Of a stretch of DNA of 64,000 nt, positions 14,636-24,455 are shown one piece after another. This DNA is from Lachnospiraceae bacterium. Its GTDB lineage: Bacteria; Bacillota; Clostridia; Lachnospirales; Bianqueaceae. The notes beneath the pieces are model-generated. The model did not search any database. It was not told the DNA's origin and was given only the letters and a program-made list of their open reading frames with translations. Location: positions 1 through 64,000 of the forward strand of contig JAAWDX010000004.1 in the NCBI GenBank assembly GCA_022794035.1, written 5' to 3'. Made by a program: the position numbers and the translations under genes. The first letter of the stretch is position 1. Each line of letters opens with the position of its first letter.

Positions 14636-16876
14636 ATGGAGCAGTTTAATGGATGGAAGGGCTTCCAAAGCGGAGCATGGCAGGAAAACATTGATGTGCG
14701 TGATTTTATTCAGAAGAATTATACGCCTTATGAGGGAGACGAGGCTTTCTTACAGGGGCCGACGGAGCGGACAACCAAGCTGAGAGAAAAGTTTGATGCG
14801 CTTTTAATGGAAGAACATAAAAATAATGGCGTCTTGAAAATTGACACGGAAACCGTCATTACTTCAACGGCATTTGGGCCGGGATACTTAGATCAGGAAA
14901 ATGAAATTATCGTTGGCCTGCAGACGGACGAGCCGCTTAAACGGGCCTGCAATCCCTTTGGCGGAATGCGCATGGTCAGAGAAGCCTGCAAGGCATACGG
15001 CTATGAGGTGTCCCCGAAGATCGAAGAGGCGTTTCATTATCATAAAACACATAACGACGGCGTTTTCAGCGCCTATACCAAAGAGATCCGCGAGGCGCGC
15101 CACTGCGGCCTGATTACCGGCCTGCCGGATGCTTACGGACGTGGACGGATCATTGGCGATTACCGGAGAGTAGCCCTTTACGGTGTAGATCGGCTGATTG
15201 AGGAGAAGCAAAAGGATCAGGCTCAGATCGGAGAGGATCGGGCGATGATCATGGATACGATTCGCCTTCTTGAGGAGATTTCTGAGCAGATCTCAGCGCT
15301 GAAGGATCTGAAAAAAATGGCAGCTTCTTATGGCTTTGATATCGCAAAGCCGGCAACGAATGCAAGAGAAGCGGTTCAGTGGCTGTATTTTGGCTATTTA
15401 GCAGCGATTAAGGAACAAAACGGAGCGGCGATGAGCCTTGGCAGGACCTCTACGTTTTTGGATATCTATTTTGAAAGAGACCTGCAGGCAGGTGTTTTGA
15501 CGGAAACACAGGCGCAGGAAATCATGGATGATTTTGTGCTGAAGCTGCGGATGGCACGGCATTTAAGAACACCTGACTATAACGAGCTGTTCGGCGGCGA
15601 TCCAATGTGGATCACGGAATCGATCGGCGGTATTGGCGAAGACGGGCGCTCTATGGTGACTAAAAACAGCTATCGCGTGCTGCAGACATTATATAATTTG
15701 AATCCATCAGCGGAGCCTAATCTGACAGTATTATGGTCCAATCAGCTGCCGGCTGCCTGGAAACGGTTTGTGGCTAAAGTGTCCTGTGATACAGATGCCG
15801 TGCAATATGAAAATGATGATGTGATGCGGCCAGTTTATGGGGATGATTATGCAATCGCCTGCTGCGTATCCGCTATGAAGGTTGGCAAGCAGATGCAGTT
15901 TTTTGGTGCGCGCACCAATATGGCTAAATTTTTGCTTCTGAGCTTAAACGGCGGCAAGGACGAGCTGAAAAATGAGCAGGTAGGACCGGTGCATGAGCCC
16001 TATCAAGGGGAATATCTGGAATATCATAAGGTACTGGAGCTGCTGGACTTTTACCGCCCATGGCTGGCCAGAACCTATGTCAGTGCGATGAATATTATTC
16101 ATTATATGCATGATAAATATGCTTATGAGAAAACGCAGATGGCGCTGCATGATACGGATGTTCACCGGTTTATGGCCTTTGGTATTGCCGGGATGAGCTG
16201 TATGGCTGATTCTCTGTCTGCGATCAAGCATGCGAAGGTTAGATGTATTCGTGATGAGCAGACAGGCCTGATTGTAGATTATGAAATAGAAGGGCAGTAT
16301 CCGGCCTTTGGCAATGATGATGACCGCGTAGACAAGATTGCCTGCGAGCAGGTGAAGAAATTCAGTGATGAGCTAAAGCATATTCCGCTCTATCGCTATG
16401 CAGAGCATACGCTTTCGATTTTGACGATTACCTCTAATGTGATGTACGGGAAGAAAACAGGCAATACGCCCGATGGCAGAAAGACGGGTGTACCGCTCGC
16501 GCCGGGAGCCAATCCCATGGCCGGCCGAGATCAGTCTGGTGCGCTGGCTTCTTTAAACTCAGTGGCTAAGCTTCAGTATGAGTGGTGCCGCGATGGCATT
16601 TCCAATACATTTTCAATTATTCCGGAGGCACTGGGAAAGACAGAGGAGGAGCGGTATCAGAATCTGGTCAATATCATGACAGGGTATTTCGGTCAGATGG
16701 CGCATCATCTAAATGTCAATGTGCTGAACAGGGAAACACTGATGGCGGCCTATGAGCATCCGGAGCGCTATCCTAATCTAACCATCCGGGTATCAGGCTA
16801 TGCTGTAAACTTCTATAAGCTGAGCCGTGAACAGCAGCGCGAGGTGATTGCGCGTACCTTCCATGAAAGCATCTGA
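14636..16876 (+). CDS. pflB: Formate C-acetyltransferase (pyruvate formate-lyase)
   Basis: The start at ATG 14636 is six bases after GGAGG; longer in-frame starts run back into the attenuator. The 746-residue glycyl-radical enzyme has the catalytic Cys pair C409-C410 ([11 protein letters not shown]) and the radical Gly721 in [10 protein letters not shown] near the C-terminus, both canonical. It converts pyruvate and CoA to acetyl-CoA and formate under anaerobiosis. It is activated by the adjacent PflA and controlled by the ZTP riboswitch. Its length equals E. coli PflB closely. Confidence 0.96.
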   Translation: MEQFNGWKGFQSGAWQENIDVRDFIQKNYTPYEGDEAFLQGPTERTTKLREKFDALLMEEHKNNGVLKIDTETVITSTAFGPGYLDQENEIIVGLQTDEPLKRACNPFGGMRMVREACKAYGYEVSPKIEEAFHYHKTHNDGVFSAYTKEIREARHCGLITGLPDAYGRGRIIGDYRRVALYGVDRLIEEKQKDQAQIGEDRAMIMDTIRLLEEISEQISALKDLKKMAASYGFDIAKPATNAREAVQWLYFGYLAAIKEQNGAAMSLGRTSTFLDIYFERDLQAGVLTETQAQEIMDDFVLKLRMARHLRTPDYNELFGGDPMWITESIGGIGEDGRSMVTKNSYRVLQTLYNLNPSAEPNLTVLWSNQLPAAWKRFVAKVSCDTDAVQYENDDVMRPVYGDDYAIACCVSAMKVGKQMQFFGARTNMAKFLLLSLNGGKDELKNEQVGPVHEPYQGEYLEYHKVLELLDFYRPWLARTYVSAMNIIHYMHDKYAYEKTQMALHDTDVHRFMAFGIAGMSCMADSLSAIKHAKVRCIRDEQTGLIVDYEIEGQYPAFGNDDDRVDKIACEQVKKFSDELKHIPLYRYAEHTLSILTITSNVMYGKKTGNTPDGRKTGVPLAPGANPMAGRDQSGALASLNSVAKLQYEWCRDGISNTFSIIPEALGKTEEERYQNLVNIMTGYFGQMAHHLNVNVLNRETLMAAYEHPERYPNLTIRVSGYAVNFYKLSREQQREVIARTFHESI

Positions 16877-17579
16877 ATACGGCAGGATTCATTCGGTTCA
16901 GTCGCTGGGGGCCGTAGACGGGCCAGGACTTCGGTATGTGACATTTATGCAGGGCTGCCCGCTGCGGTGTATGTACTGTCATAATCCGGATACCTGGGAG
17001 GCAGAGAGCCCATCCTGCATCCGGCTTACGCCGGAAGAGCTGGCGGAGAAAGCGCTGCGCTGCAAGCCTTATTATGAAAATGGCGGCGGCATTACGGTAT
17101 CGGGCGGGGAACCGCTGATGCAGGCGGATTTTGTCGCACAGTATTTTAAAAAGATGCAGGAAGCCGGCGTGCATACGGCGCTGGACACTTCCGGAAGTGC
17201 TAGTCTGGAGGCTGCGGAAAAGGTACTGCGCCATACGGATCTGGTGCTGGCTGACCTTAAGTTTCTTTCTCAGGAAGAGTATGAGCAGTACTGCGGCGGC
17301 GATTATCAGACGGTCAGGCAGTTTTTGCAGTTAACGCAGCAGATGAAGGTGCCGCTTTGGATTCGGCATGTGGTTGTACCGGGATATACGGATACGAAGG
17401 AATATATACGAAGGCTGGGTCAGGAAGCCCATCAATATGCTAATCTGCAGAAAATTGAGCTGCTTCCGTTTCGAAATCTCTGTCTTGAAAAGTATGAAGC
17501 ACTGGGGATTCCATTTCGGTTAAAGGGAGTACCGCAGATGGATAAAAGCCGCTGTGAAGCATTGAGGAAGGAACTCTGA
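16863..17579 (+). CDS. pflA: Pyruvate formate-lyase activating enzyme
   Basis: ATG 16863 ([11 protein letters not shown]) overlaps the last 14 bases of pflB, suggesting coupled translation. The 238 residues contain the radical-SAM cluster motif [14 protein letters not shown] (Cys-x3-Cys-x2-Cys), [19 protein letters not shown] and VVVPGYTD. This is the normal PflA set with no extra ferredoxin domain. It makes the glycyl radical on PflB using S-adenosylmethionine. The 20-base gap to the next gene, with no terminator, allows read-through into the exporter genes. Confidence 0.95.
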   Translation: MKASEYGRIHSVQSLGAVDGPGLRYVTFMQGCPLRCMYCHNPDTWEAESPSCIRLTPEELAEKALRCKPYYENGGGITVSGGEPLMQADFVAQYFKKMQEAGVHTALDTSGSASLEAAEKVLRHTDLVLADLKFLSQEEYEQYCGGDYQTVRQFLQLTQQMKVPLWIRHVVVPGYTDTKEYIRRLGQEAHQYANLQKIELLPFRNLCLEKYEALGIPFRLKGVPQMDKSRCEALRKEL

Positions 17580-17598
17580 AAACAGAGCGTAGAGGAAT

Positions 17599-18372
17599 AT
17601 GGAGAAAAGTCAGAAGATCTTGCATTTATCTGTGCTGGCAGGGGTAACCTTATTAAAAAGCGGCGCCGAAATCTTCCGCGTGCAGGAGACAATGGAGCGG
17701 ATTTTGGAGGCGTATGAGATCCATGACTATAATGTATATGTGATCTCAAACGGGATCTTTGCGACGATCAACGAGAAACAGCCGGATCATTACAGCGTGG
17801 TCCGGCATGTGCCGCTTGGCAGTGTCAATCTGCAGAAAATTGATGAAATCAATCAGCTGTCCAGAGAAATCTGTGAACAAGGATATCCGCTGGAGGAGGC
17901 CTATTCCAAACTGGAGGCTGCTGGTACTATGCAGGAGCCAAAGGCGGCGGCAATGGTACTGGCTTCAGGCCTGGGCGCTGCGGGGTTTTGCTATTTGTTT
18001 GGCGGAAGCCTTTATGACAGTCTGATTGCGCTGGTGATGGGGCTGGTACTGCAGATCTTTTTAGATCAGGCGGGACGCAGAAGGCTATCCAAATTTTTAT
18101 CATATATTATCGGCAGCATGATTGTTACGCTGGGAGCAGGACTGGTTGTGTCGAGCGGAGCTTCGGTTGTATTTAACCATATTGTGATCGGGTCGATTAT
18201 TCCGCTGGTTCCCGGTGTATCACTGACTACTTCGATTCGTGAATTTTTTAATGGGGATTATATTTCAGGCAGCATTCATTTGATTGATGCATTACTGACC
18301 GCTATTTGTATTGCGCTGGGAGTAGGGGCCGCGATCTTTATTTTCACTTCACTGGGAGGGAGCCTGCTATAA
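17599..18372 (+). CDS. Threonine/serine exporter, N-terminal subunit (ThrE/YjjP type)
   Basis: The 257-residue protein has a soluble N-terminal part (about 1-115, with SVLAGVTLLKSGAEIFRVQETMERI typical of DUF1212/ThrE) and then about five membrane segments (GLGAAGFCYLFGG, IIGSMIVTLGAGL, LVPGVSLTTSIREFF). The latter motif marks the pore region. With the next gene it forms the split ThrE exporter, equivalent to YjjP plus YjjB of E. coli, used for threonine, serine or organic acid (succinate) export. The stop codon directly abuts the partner's start. Confidence 0.88.
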   Translation: MEKSQKILHLSVLAGVTLLKSGAEIFRVQETMERILEAYEIHDYNVYVISNGIFATINEKQPDHYSVVRHVPLGSVNLQKIDEINQLSREICEQGYPLEEAYSKLEAAGTMQEPKAAAMVLASGLGAAGFCYLFGGSLYDSLIALVMGLVLQIFLDQAGRRRLSKFLSYIIGSMIVTLGAGLVVSSGASVVFNHIVIGSIIPLVPGVSLTTSIREFFNGDYISGSIHLIDALLTAICIALGVGAAIFIFTSLGGSLL

Positions 18373-18837
18373 ATGGAAACGATAATGGATATGCTGTTTC
18401 AGGTACTGGCGGCTGCTATTGGGGTGATGGCTTTTGCCGTATTATTTCGCGCTCCGCGCAAATATTATATAGATTGCGGTGTTACTGGCGGTATTGGCTG
18501 GTTGATTTATCTGCTGGTCATGCAGCAGGGATTTTCCAATGTGATCGCATCACTCATTGCGACGCTGGCGCTTACAATCATCTCAAGGGCGCTGTCTGTG
18601 ATCAGGCAGGCGCCGGTGACTATTTTTTTAGTCACCAGTATTTTTACCTTAGTTCCAGGTGCGGGGATCTATTATACAGCCTATTATATGATCATGAACG
18701 ATGCGGCAGCCGTGGCGAAAGGGCTGGAAACCTTTAAAATTGCCGGTGCCATTGTATTAGGGATTTTGTTTGGAATGGGTCTTCCGCAAAGTCTGTTTCA
18801 AAAATTAAAAAGGATAAGAAGGAGATCGGTTTCATGA
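18373..18837 (+). CDS. Threonine/serine exporter, C-terminal subunit (ThrE_2/YjjB type)
   Basis: A 154-residue membrane protein with four or five helices (LFQVLAAAIGVMAFAVLF, IASLIATLALTIISRAL) and the family motif TIFLVTSIFTLVPGAGIYY. It pairs with the preceding gene product. It overlaps the next gene by four bases (ATGA), indicating tight cotranslation with the unknown membrane protein. Confidence 0.87.
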   Translation: METIMDMLFQVLAAAIGVMAFAVLFRAPRKYYIDCGVTGGIGWLIYLLVMQQGFSNVIASLIATLALTIISRALSVIRQAPVTIFLVTSIFTLVPGAGIYYTAYYMIMNDAAAVAKGLETFKIAGAIVLGILFGMGLPQSLFQKLKRIRRRSVS

Positions 18838-20528
18838 AAAAAATTCTTCCTGATTTTAAAGGCAAGCAGCATATCAAAGCATTTTTGCTGACACTTATCA
18901 TTTTTGCAGTGGCAGATTATTTTCTGCTGCTGCCTTATCATATTATGGCGCCGGAGACCTGGATGATGACGGCGGCGTTTTTGGCGGTTTTTGCTTTTTG
19001 GGATTTAGTATTTGGCGCTCGATTAAAGGATATTTCTCTGGCAGAAGGCAACATCCTCGGCAATATCCGGCATTTTGCGAAGAAAAGGCTAAGCATACCG
19101 GGAGTATGCCTGCTTATGGCGGCCGCTTTGATGGTTATTATGGTGCTGCTGCAGTTTTTTTCATCTCCCATTTTTAACGCAAAGCGCTATGCCAATATTG
19201 CAGGACAAAAAATTGAAGAACGTGATTTCATAGAGGATACGCCGGTCAGTGAGTCCATTGATAATATTGCACTGATGGACACGAATACGGCTAAGATTAT
19301 TGGGTCCAGAGCGCTTGGATCTTTGAGCAGTCTGGTGAGTCAGTTTGAAATTAATCCGATGTATACGCAGATCAATCTGCAGGGCAGCCCTATGAAGGTA
19401 ACGCCTTTGGAATATGCAGATTTCTTTAAGTATATGGCCAATCACAAGGAGGGCATTCCGGGATATATCAAGGTGGATCCTGTTAAAAACACCAGTGAAT
19501 ATGTGGCGCTGGAGCAGCCCATGGTCTATGCGGAATCGGCCTATTTTGGGAAATATCTGAAAAGACATCTGCGGTTTCAGTACAGGACGGCTATTTTTGG
19601 CGATATCTATTTTGAAATCGGAGAGGATGGACAGCCCTATTATGTTGCACCGGTGCTGACCAATCGGATTCTGCTCTTTGGCGGGCGTGACGTAAAGGGT
19701 GTAGTTACCTGCAATGCCAGTACGGGTGAAACGCAGTATTATGACATCTCCGAGGTGCCAAGCTGGGTAGACATTGTTTATAGCGGAGCCATGCTGACAG
19801 AGCGGTATGACTGGTATGGCTTATATAATGGCGGGTATTTTAACAGTTTGTTTGCGAATAAGGACTGTAAACAGGTTACCAATGACTTCGGGTATAAAAT
19901 GTTTGACGATGACGTATGGGTGTTTACCGGTGTAACATCGGTTGTCAGTGATGAGTCTAACATTGGTTTTGTTTTGATGAATTCCCGCACGGCAGAGATT
20001 CGCTATTATCCGATTCCGGGAGCAGAGGAGTATTCCGTTATGCGTTCAGCAGAGGGCGAGGTGCAGAATTTGGGATATTCCGCATCATTTCCGTCCGTGA
20101 TTAATATTGACGGGGAGCCCACCTATATCATGGTGCTTAAAGATAAGGGAAGCTTGGTAAAGCAGTATGCGCTGATTCATGTAGAACGGTACAATATTGT
20201 GGCGACGGGTACAACGCAGGAGGAGACGATTGCCAAGTATAGAGCTAAGCTTGCGGAGAATGGCGTACAGAATGAGAGCCAGAAGCCGGAGAATGAACCG
20301 GAAATCGTGAAAAAAACAATTGAGGTTGAACAGATTCAGTATGTAGTGCAAAATGGAAATTCGTATGCCTATATCGTCAGTGGTGAGGTCATTTACCGCA
20401 TGCCAGTCAGTCAGGATGAAACGATTATTTTAGTATCCGCCGGCGACCGGATGCAGATAGAGGCATATCAGGAGGAAAGCGGTGTGTATGCGCTGCTTTC
20501 TGCCAAACGACTCTCGGCAGCCAGATAG
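18834..20528 (+). CDS. Membrane-anchored protein of unknown function (564 aa)
   Basis: Three N-terminal membrane segments are visible, at about residues 14-37, 42-60 and 89-112. They are followed by some 440 mostly polar residues, presumably extracellular. No catalytic motif is recognised. Within that part, GIPGYIKVDPV and LRHLRFQYRTAIFG-like stretches and repeated YYDI/YYPI strands suggest a beta-rich fold; a region near 460-480 is Glu-rich and disordered (QNESQKPENEPEI). Its start overlaps the ThrE_2 gene and the tetrapyrrole genes follow after 11 bases. I could not link it to a named family. Confidence 0.7.
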   Translation: MKKILPDFKGKQHIKAFLLTLIIFAVADYFLLLPYHIMAPETWMMTAAFLAVFAFWDLVFGARLKDISLAEGNILGNIRHFAKKRLSIPGVCLLMAAALMVIMVLLQFFSSPIFNAKRYANIAGQKIEERDFIEDTPVSESIDNIALMDTNTAKIIGSRALGSLSSLVSQFEINPMYTQINLQGSPMKVTPLEYADFFKYMANHKEGIPGYIKVDPVKNTSEYVALEQPMVYAESAYFGKYLKRHLRFQYRTAIFGDIYFEIGEDGQPYYVAPVLTNRILLFGGRDVKGVVTCNASTGETQYYDISEVPSWVDIVYSGAMLTERYDWYGLYNGGYFNSLFANKDCKQVTNDFGYKMFDDDVWVFTGVTSVVSDESNIGFVLMNSRTAEIRYYPIPGAEEYSVMRSAEGEVQNLGYSASFPSVINIDGEPTYIMVLKDKGSLVKQYALIHVERYNIVATGTTQEETIAKYRAKLAENGVQNESQKPENEPEIVKKTIEVEQIQYVVQNGNSYAYIVSGEVIYRMPVSQDETIILVSAGDRMQIEAYQEESGVYALLSAKRLSAAR

Positions 20529-20539
20529 GAGAAAAACGC

Positions 20540-21013
20540 ATGCAGGCATTTTTCCCGCTTTTTATGGATTTGAGCCAGATAAAAGTTGTGGTGATTGGCG
20601 GAGGTAAAATCGCGCAGCGGCGGATCGAAGCTTTGCAGCAGTTTGAGGCGCAGGTACGGGTGATTGCGCCTCAAATTACGGATTCGCTGCAGAAGCTTAT
20701 TGAAGCAGGGCGCATGGAATGGCTTGCCCGCAGTTATCAGCCAGGAGATTTGGCAGATCCACAGATTGGGATCGCCATTGTAGCGACCGATCAACGCTCT
20801 GTGAATCAAAGAGCTGGGGAAGAAGCGAAAAGTAGGGGAATACCGGTATCCGTTGCCGATTGTAAAGAAGAATCCACCTTTTATTTTCCTGGCATTGCCA
20901 AAAAGGGCGGGTTGGTGATCGGTGTGACAGCCAGTGGACAGGATCATAAAAGAGCGGCTGTGGTGACGAGAAAGCTGCGAAGCTTTTTGGAGGAGCTAAA
21001 GGATGAAGAATAG
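20540..21013 (+). CDS. Precorrin-2 dehydrogenase / siroheme synthase N-domain type
   Basis: A 157-residue CysG-N/Met8-like protein: FFPLFMDLSQIKVVVIGGGKIAQRRIEAL is the NAD-binding Rossmann start, followed by IAIVATDQRSVNQ and STFYFPGI. It oxidises precorrin-2 to sirohydrochlorin and may chelate iron. It lacks the C-terminal methyltransferase domain, which is supplied by the CobA-HemD fusion two genes on. It overlaps hemC by 11 bases, so the three genes form an operon. Confidence 0.87.
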   Translation: MQAFFPLFMDLSQIKVVVIGGGKIAQRRIEALQQFEAQVRVIAPQITDSLQKLIEAGRMEWLARSYQPGDLADPQIGIAIVATDQRSVNQRAGEEAKSRGIPVSVADCKEESTFYFPGIAKKGGLVIGVTASGQDHKRAAVVTRKLRSFLEELKDEE

Positions 21014-21887
21014 AAGGCTGCGCATTGGCAGCAGGGATAGCCAGCTAGCCATTCAGCAGGCTGAAATTATCATGGGCCAGTTAAGACAGATGGATCCATC
21101 GCTTACCATAGAACTTGTGACGATGAAAACCACCGGGGACCGAATGCTAACGCAGAGGCTTGACCGGATTGGCGGTAAAGGGTTATTTGTAAAAGAGCTG
21201 GATGAAGCGCTGCGGCAGGGGCAGATAGATCTGGCTGTACATAGCCTTAAGGATATGCCGATGGAGATCCCTGAGGATCTGCCGCTTGCTGCCTTCTCTA
21301 AACGGGAAGATCCAAGGGATGTTATGATCTACCGGTCCGGCATCACAGAGCAGATGCTGAGGCAGGGCGGCGTGATTGGGTCTGCAAGTCCGCGGCGGAT
21401 CATACAGCTGCGGCAGCTATATCCCCATTGTGAGTTTCGTACCATTCGCGGAAATGTACAGACGCGCTTAAACAAGCTGCAACAAGAGGACTATCAGGCA
21501 ACGGTGCTGGCAGCGGCCGGCGTGCACAGGCTGCGGCTGCATGCTGTCATCGGCCGTTATTTGGAGGTGCATCAAATGATTCCGGCTGCCGGCCAGGGAA
21601 TTCTGGCAGTACAATGCAGAAAAGGGAACGATGAAGCACTTTTAAGCAGGCTGAGCGACAGTGCGTCGCAGGCAGCGGCCATCGCAGAGCGAAGCTTTGT
21701 CAGGGAGCTTGGCGGCAGCTGCGCCTCTCCCATTGCGGCTTACGCCGAAAAAAGAGGGGAAAAGCTCATCCTGACAGGATTATACGCAGAGTCACAGGAA
21801 GAGAGCTTTATCACGGGAGCGTTAGAAGGAAGGACGACAGAAGCCGAACAAATCGGAATCCGCTTGGCAAGGCTTCTAAAGGGATGA
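21003..21887 (+). CDS. hemC: Hydroxymethylbilane synthase
   Basis: A 294-residue porphobilinogen deaminase: LRIGSRDSQLAIQQAE, TTGDRM, GLFVKELDEAL, AVHSLKDMP, and the dipyrromethane cofactor Cys in LGGSCASPIAAYA. It assembles four porphobilinogens into hydroxymethylbilane. The length equals the family's (about 300). It overlaps the following fusion gene by four bases. Confidence 0.95.
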   Translation: MKNRRLRIGSRDSQLAIQQAEIIMGQLRQMDPSLTIELVTMKTTGDRMLTQRLDRIGGKGLFVKELDEALRQGQIDLAVHSLKDMPMEIPEDLPLAAFSKREDPRDVMIYRSGITEQMLRQGGVIGSASPRRIIQLRQLYPHCEFRTIRGNVQTRLNKLQQEDYQATVLAAAGVHRLRLHAVIGRYLEVHQMIPAAGQGILAVQCRKGNDEALLSRLSDSASQAAAIAERSFVRELGGSCASPIAAYAEKRGEKLILTGLYAESQEESFITGALEGRTTEAEQIGIRLARLLKG

Positions 21888-23413
21888 AAATGAATAAACA
21901 GCAGGGAAAGGTTTGGCTAGTCGGTGCAGGCCCCGGAGATGCAGGACTTTTAACAAGAAAAGGATATGAGATCCTGCAGCAGGCTGAGGTAGTTGTATAT
22001 GACGCACTGGTTAGCCTAGAAATCCTATCGGAAATACCGCGTACTGCCCGAAAAATTTATGTTGGAAAACGAGCGGGGCGCCATGCACTGGCACAGGAAG
22101 AAATCAGCCGCTTATTAGTAGAGCTGGCAAAGGAAGGCAATCTTGTTGTACGGCTAAAGGGAGGCGATCCCTTTGTATTTGGAAGAGGCGGCGAGGAAGC
22201 CGCAGTGCTGGCAGCAGAAGGCGTTCCCTATGAAGTGGTGCCGGGGATTAGCTCTGCGATTGCAGCTCCTGCATATGCAGGCATTCCCATTACACATCGG
22301 GATGTTGCTTCTTCGTTTCATGTGATTACGGGGCAGACGCGTAAAGGAGGAGAGGAACGAATCGATTATAAAATATTGGCGCATTTAGAGGGAACGCTGG
22401 TATTTTTAATGGGAGTTCAGCAGCTTTCTTATATTTGTCAGCGCTTACAGGAGGAAGGGATGGATCCGGATACACCGGCGGCTATCATTGAAAATGGCAC
22501 GATCTATCAGCAGCGGCAGCTCTTAGCTACGCTGGCATCTCTGCCTGAAAAGGCGCAGGAAGAGCATTTTAAAGCCCCTTCTGTTATTTTAATCGGAAAA
22601 ACGGCTGCCTTTATGGAGCAGTTAGCATGGCAGGGTGCGCTGGCCCTGCGCGGTAAGCAGTGCATCGTGACGCGGCCTAAGGGGCAGGCGGAAAGATTAA
22701 GCAAAAGACTGCGGGCAGAAGGGGCTCATGTGATCTCTTTACCTTCCATTGATCTTCATCCTATAGAAAAAAAGCAGGAGGAATTTAACCTGCTTTTAGA
22801 AGAGATGGGGCATAATTTTTTTGCAGAAAATTGGATTGTTTTGTCAAGTCCCAGCGATGTCGAGATTTTTTTTCAAATGCTAGCTAAAAGTGAACAAGAC
22901 GTTCGATCAATCGGAAGCCGTGTGCGCTGGGCTGTCATTGGCAGCCGCACGGAGGAGACGCTGAGACTGCGAGGAATTCGGGCCGATTTGGTGCCGGAGC
23001 AGTATGAGGCAGAAGCGCTGGCGAGTGAGTTAAGAAAAAAAATGAATGCTTCCAGCAAGGTATATGTATTCAAAAGTGAACGGGGATCCTGTGCCGTATA
23101 TGAGGAGATGACTGCCTGCGGGATTCCTTGCGAGCAGCTTGCGATCTATCAAACGATTTTCGAAGAGGGAGCAGGATTTGCGGATGAGCTGTGGGAGGCG
23201 GCCTGCGCCCCGGAGAGCTATGTGATGTTTACGAGTGCTTCCTGCGTAGACGGATTCTGTCAGACCTTGGGAGAGACAAGAGATTTTTCTGCCGTGCAGG
23301 CGGTTTGCATTGGCGAAAAGACTGCGGCAAGCGCGAAAAAAAGGAATATGCAGGTACATGTAGCAGAAAGGGCTACGCTGGAGGCGATGATAGAGCTGCT
23401 GAAAACGCTTTGA
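21884..23413 (+). CDS. CobA-HemD fusion: uroporphyrinogen-III methyltransferase and synthase
   Basis: Residues about 1-250 are the SAM-dependent uroporphyrinogen-III C-methyltransferase (VWLVGAGPGDAGLLTRKG, VVYDALVS, RLKGGDPFVFGRGGEEA, VPGISSAIAAPAYAGIP). Residues 260-509 are a uroporphyrinogen-III synthase (HemD) domain (VTRPKGQAERLSKRL, VLSSPSDVEIFF, FTSASCVDGF). Together they close the ring and methylate to precorrin-2, feeding siroheme or cobalamin. The fusion is common in clostridia. No hemA or hemB lies nearby. The gene ends one base before the convergent LysR gene, with no terminator between them. Confidence 0.93.
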   Translation: MKMNKQQGKVWLVGAGPGDAGLLTRKGYEILQQAEVVVYDALVSLEILSEIPRTARKIYVGKRAGRHALAQEEISRLLVELAKEGNLVVRLKGGDPFVFGRGGEEAAVLAAEGVPYEVVPGISSAIAAPAYAGIPITHRDVASSFHVITGQTRKGGEERIDYKILAHLEGTLVFLMGVQQLSYICQRLQEEGMDPDTPAAIIENGTIYQQRQLLATLASLPEKAQEEHFKAPSVILIGKTAAFMEQLAWQGALALRGKQCIVTRPKGQAERLSKRLRAEGAHVISLPSIDLHPIEKKQEEFNLLLEEMGHNFFAENWIVLSSPSDVEIFFQMLAKSEQDVRSIGSRVRWAVIGSRTEETLRLRGIRADLVPEQYEAEALASELRKKMNASSKVYVFKSERGSCAVYEEMTACGIPCEQLAIYQTIFEEGAGFADELWEAACAPESYVMFTSASCVDGFCQTLGETRDFSAVQAVCIGEKTAASAKKRNMQVHVAERATLEAMIELLKTL

Positions 23414-23414
23414 T

Positions 23415-24311
23415 TTATTCCATGTTGGCGGTTTGATGGTATAATTTGGTTAGATCATCTAAGAGGTCAAGATGGGCAAAATCCTTATGATAAATAATGT
23501 TAACCTCGCGCGTCATGCTGAGATTTTCAATGGGTAAGACTTGGAGCTTACCCTTTTTTAATTCATCCAGGCAGGCGCTGCGTGCGAGAATGGATACACC
23601 GAAGTTGTGGCGTATAAGGTCTTTGATGATTTCGATATTATCCACTTCCATGATGACGTTAAAATCTTCAATAGAGTAATTGTTGCTTTCCAGATGCGAG
23701 ATAAAAAGGCCTCGCGTAGCTGAATTGGGGAGGCGCAGGATCATCTTTTCCTTTTGCAATTCGCGCAGCGTGACCATGCTTTTGCGCGAAAGAGGATTAT
23801 CATTGGAGACGGCTAAAACGAGATAGTCGGTATCGAGTAGCAGCGAATTGAAATTGGGATCAGAGAATTTTCCCTCAATGATAGCAATATCAATTTCATA
23901 GGTTTTTAACTTGTTATAAAGATTTGTTATGGTATCAGAAACAATCGTTAATAAAATACCGCCGTGCTGATTGCCGTATTGGGCAAGGGCCTCTAAGACT
24001 AGATTGCTTTCGGCAGTGTGCGTAACGCCGACGGCCAGACGGGTAAAATGACGCTTAGAGTCTATGAGGCTTTGACGCATATTCTGATACAGAACCTGGA
24101 TTCGCTTCGCGTATTTATGGACAATTTCTCCTTCTTCTGTCAGACGGAGCTCACCGCTGCCTCTGACAAAAATTTTGACGCCGAGCTCGCGTTCAAGCTG
24201 GCGGATATGCTGGCTGACGGCTGGCTGCGTCAGGGAAAGCTGAGCGGCGGCCTTAGTGAAACTCTTGGTTTCGGTAACGACGAGCAGTGTTTCTAATTTT
24301 GAATCAATCAT
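23415..24311 (-). CDS. LysR-family transcriptional regulator
   Basis: A 298-residue LysR protein: helix-turn-helix at 1-65 (LVVTETKSFTKAAAQLSLTQPAVSQHIRQLE), linker, then a periplasmic-binding-like sensor domain (about 90-295). It is read opposite to the cation/proton antiporter gene. The 144-base intergenic stretch 24312-24455 is AT-rich and holds candidate T-N11-A sites, so this regulator probably controls the antiporter and itself. No inducer can be deduced. Confidence 0.9.
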   Translation of the reverse strand: MIDSKLETLLVVTETKSFTKAAAQLSLTQPAVSQHIRQLERELGVKIFVRGSGELRLTEEGEIVHKYAKRIQVLYQNMRQSLIDSKRHFTRLAVGVTHTAESNLVLEALAQYGNQHGGILLTIVSDTITNLYNKLKTYEIDIAIIEGKFSDPNFNSLLLDTDYLVLAVSNDNPLSRKSMVTLRELQKEKMILRLPNSATRGLFISHLESNNYSIEDFNVIMEVDNIEIIKDLIRHNFGVSILARSACLDELKKGKLQVLPIENLSMTREVNIIYHKDFAHLDLLDDLTKLYHQTANME

Positions 24312-24455
24312 GATATCCTCGCTATAATGATTATTTATGTTATTAAAATAGATTATAATTTGACTTTATTTTGTGAATGCATACAATATATCATAAATTG
24401 TCTGAGGGAGCAATCCCTATTTAGAAGTTTCAGGACGGAAGCGAGGATGTATGCT

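Noticed and set aside
24327-24446. Longer start of the cation/proton antiporter
   Set aside because: It would begin in the LysR-antiporter intergenic region without a ribosome site; ATG 24456 is better placed.
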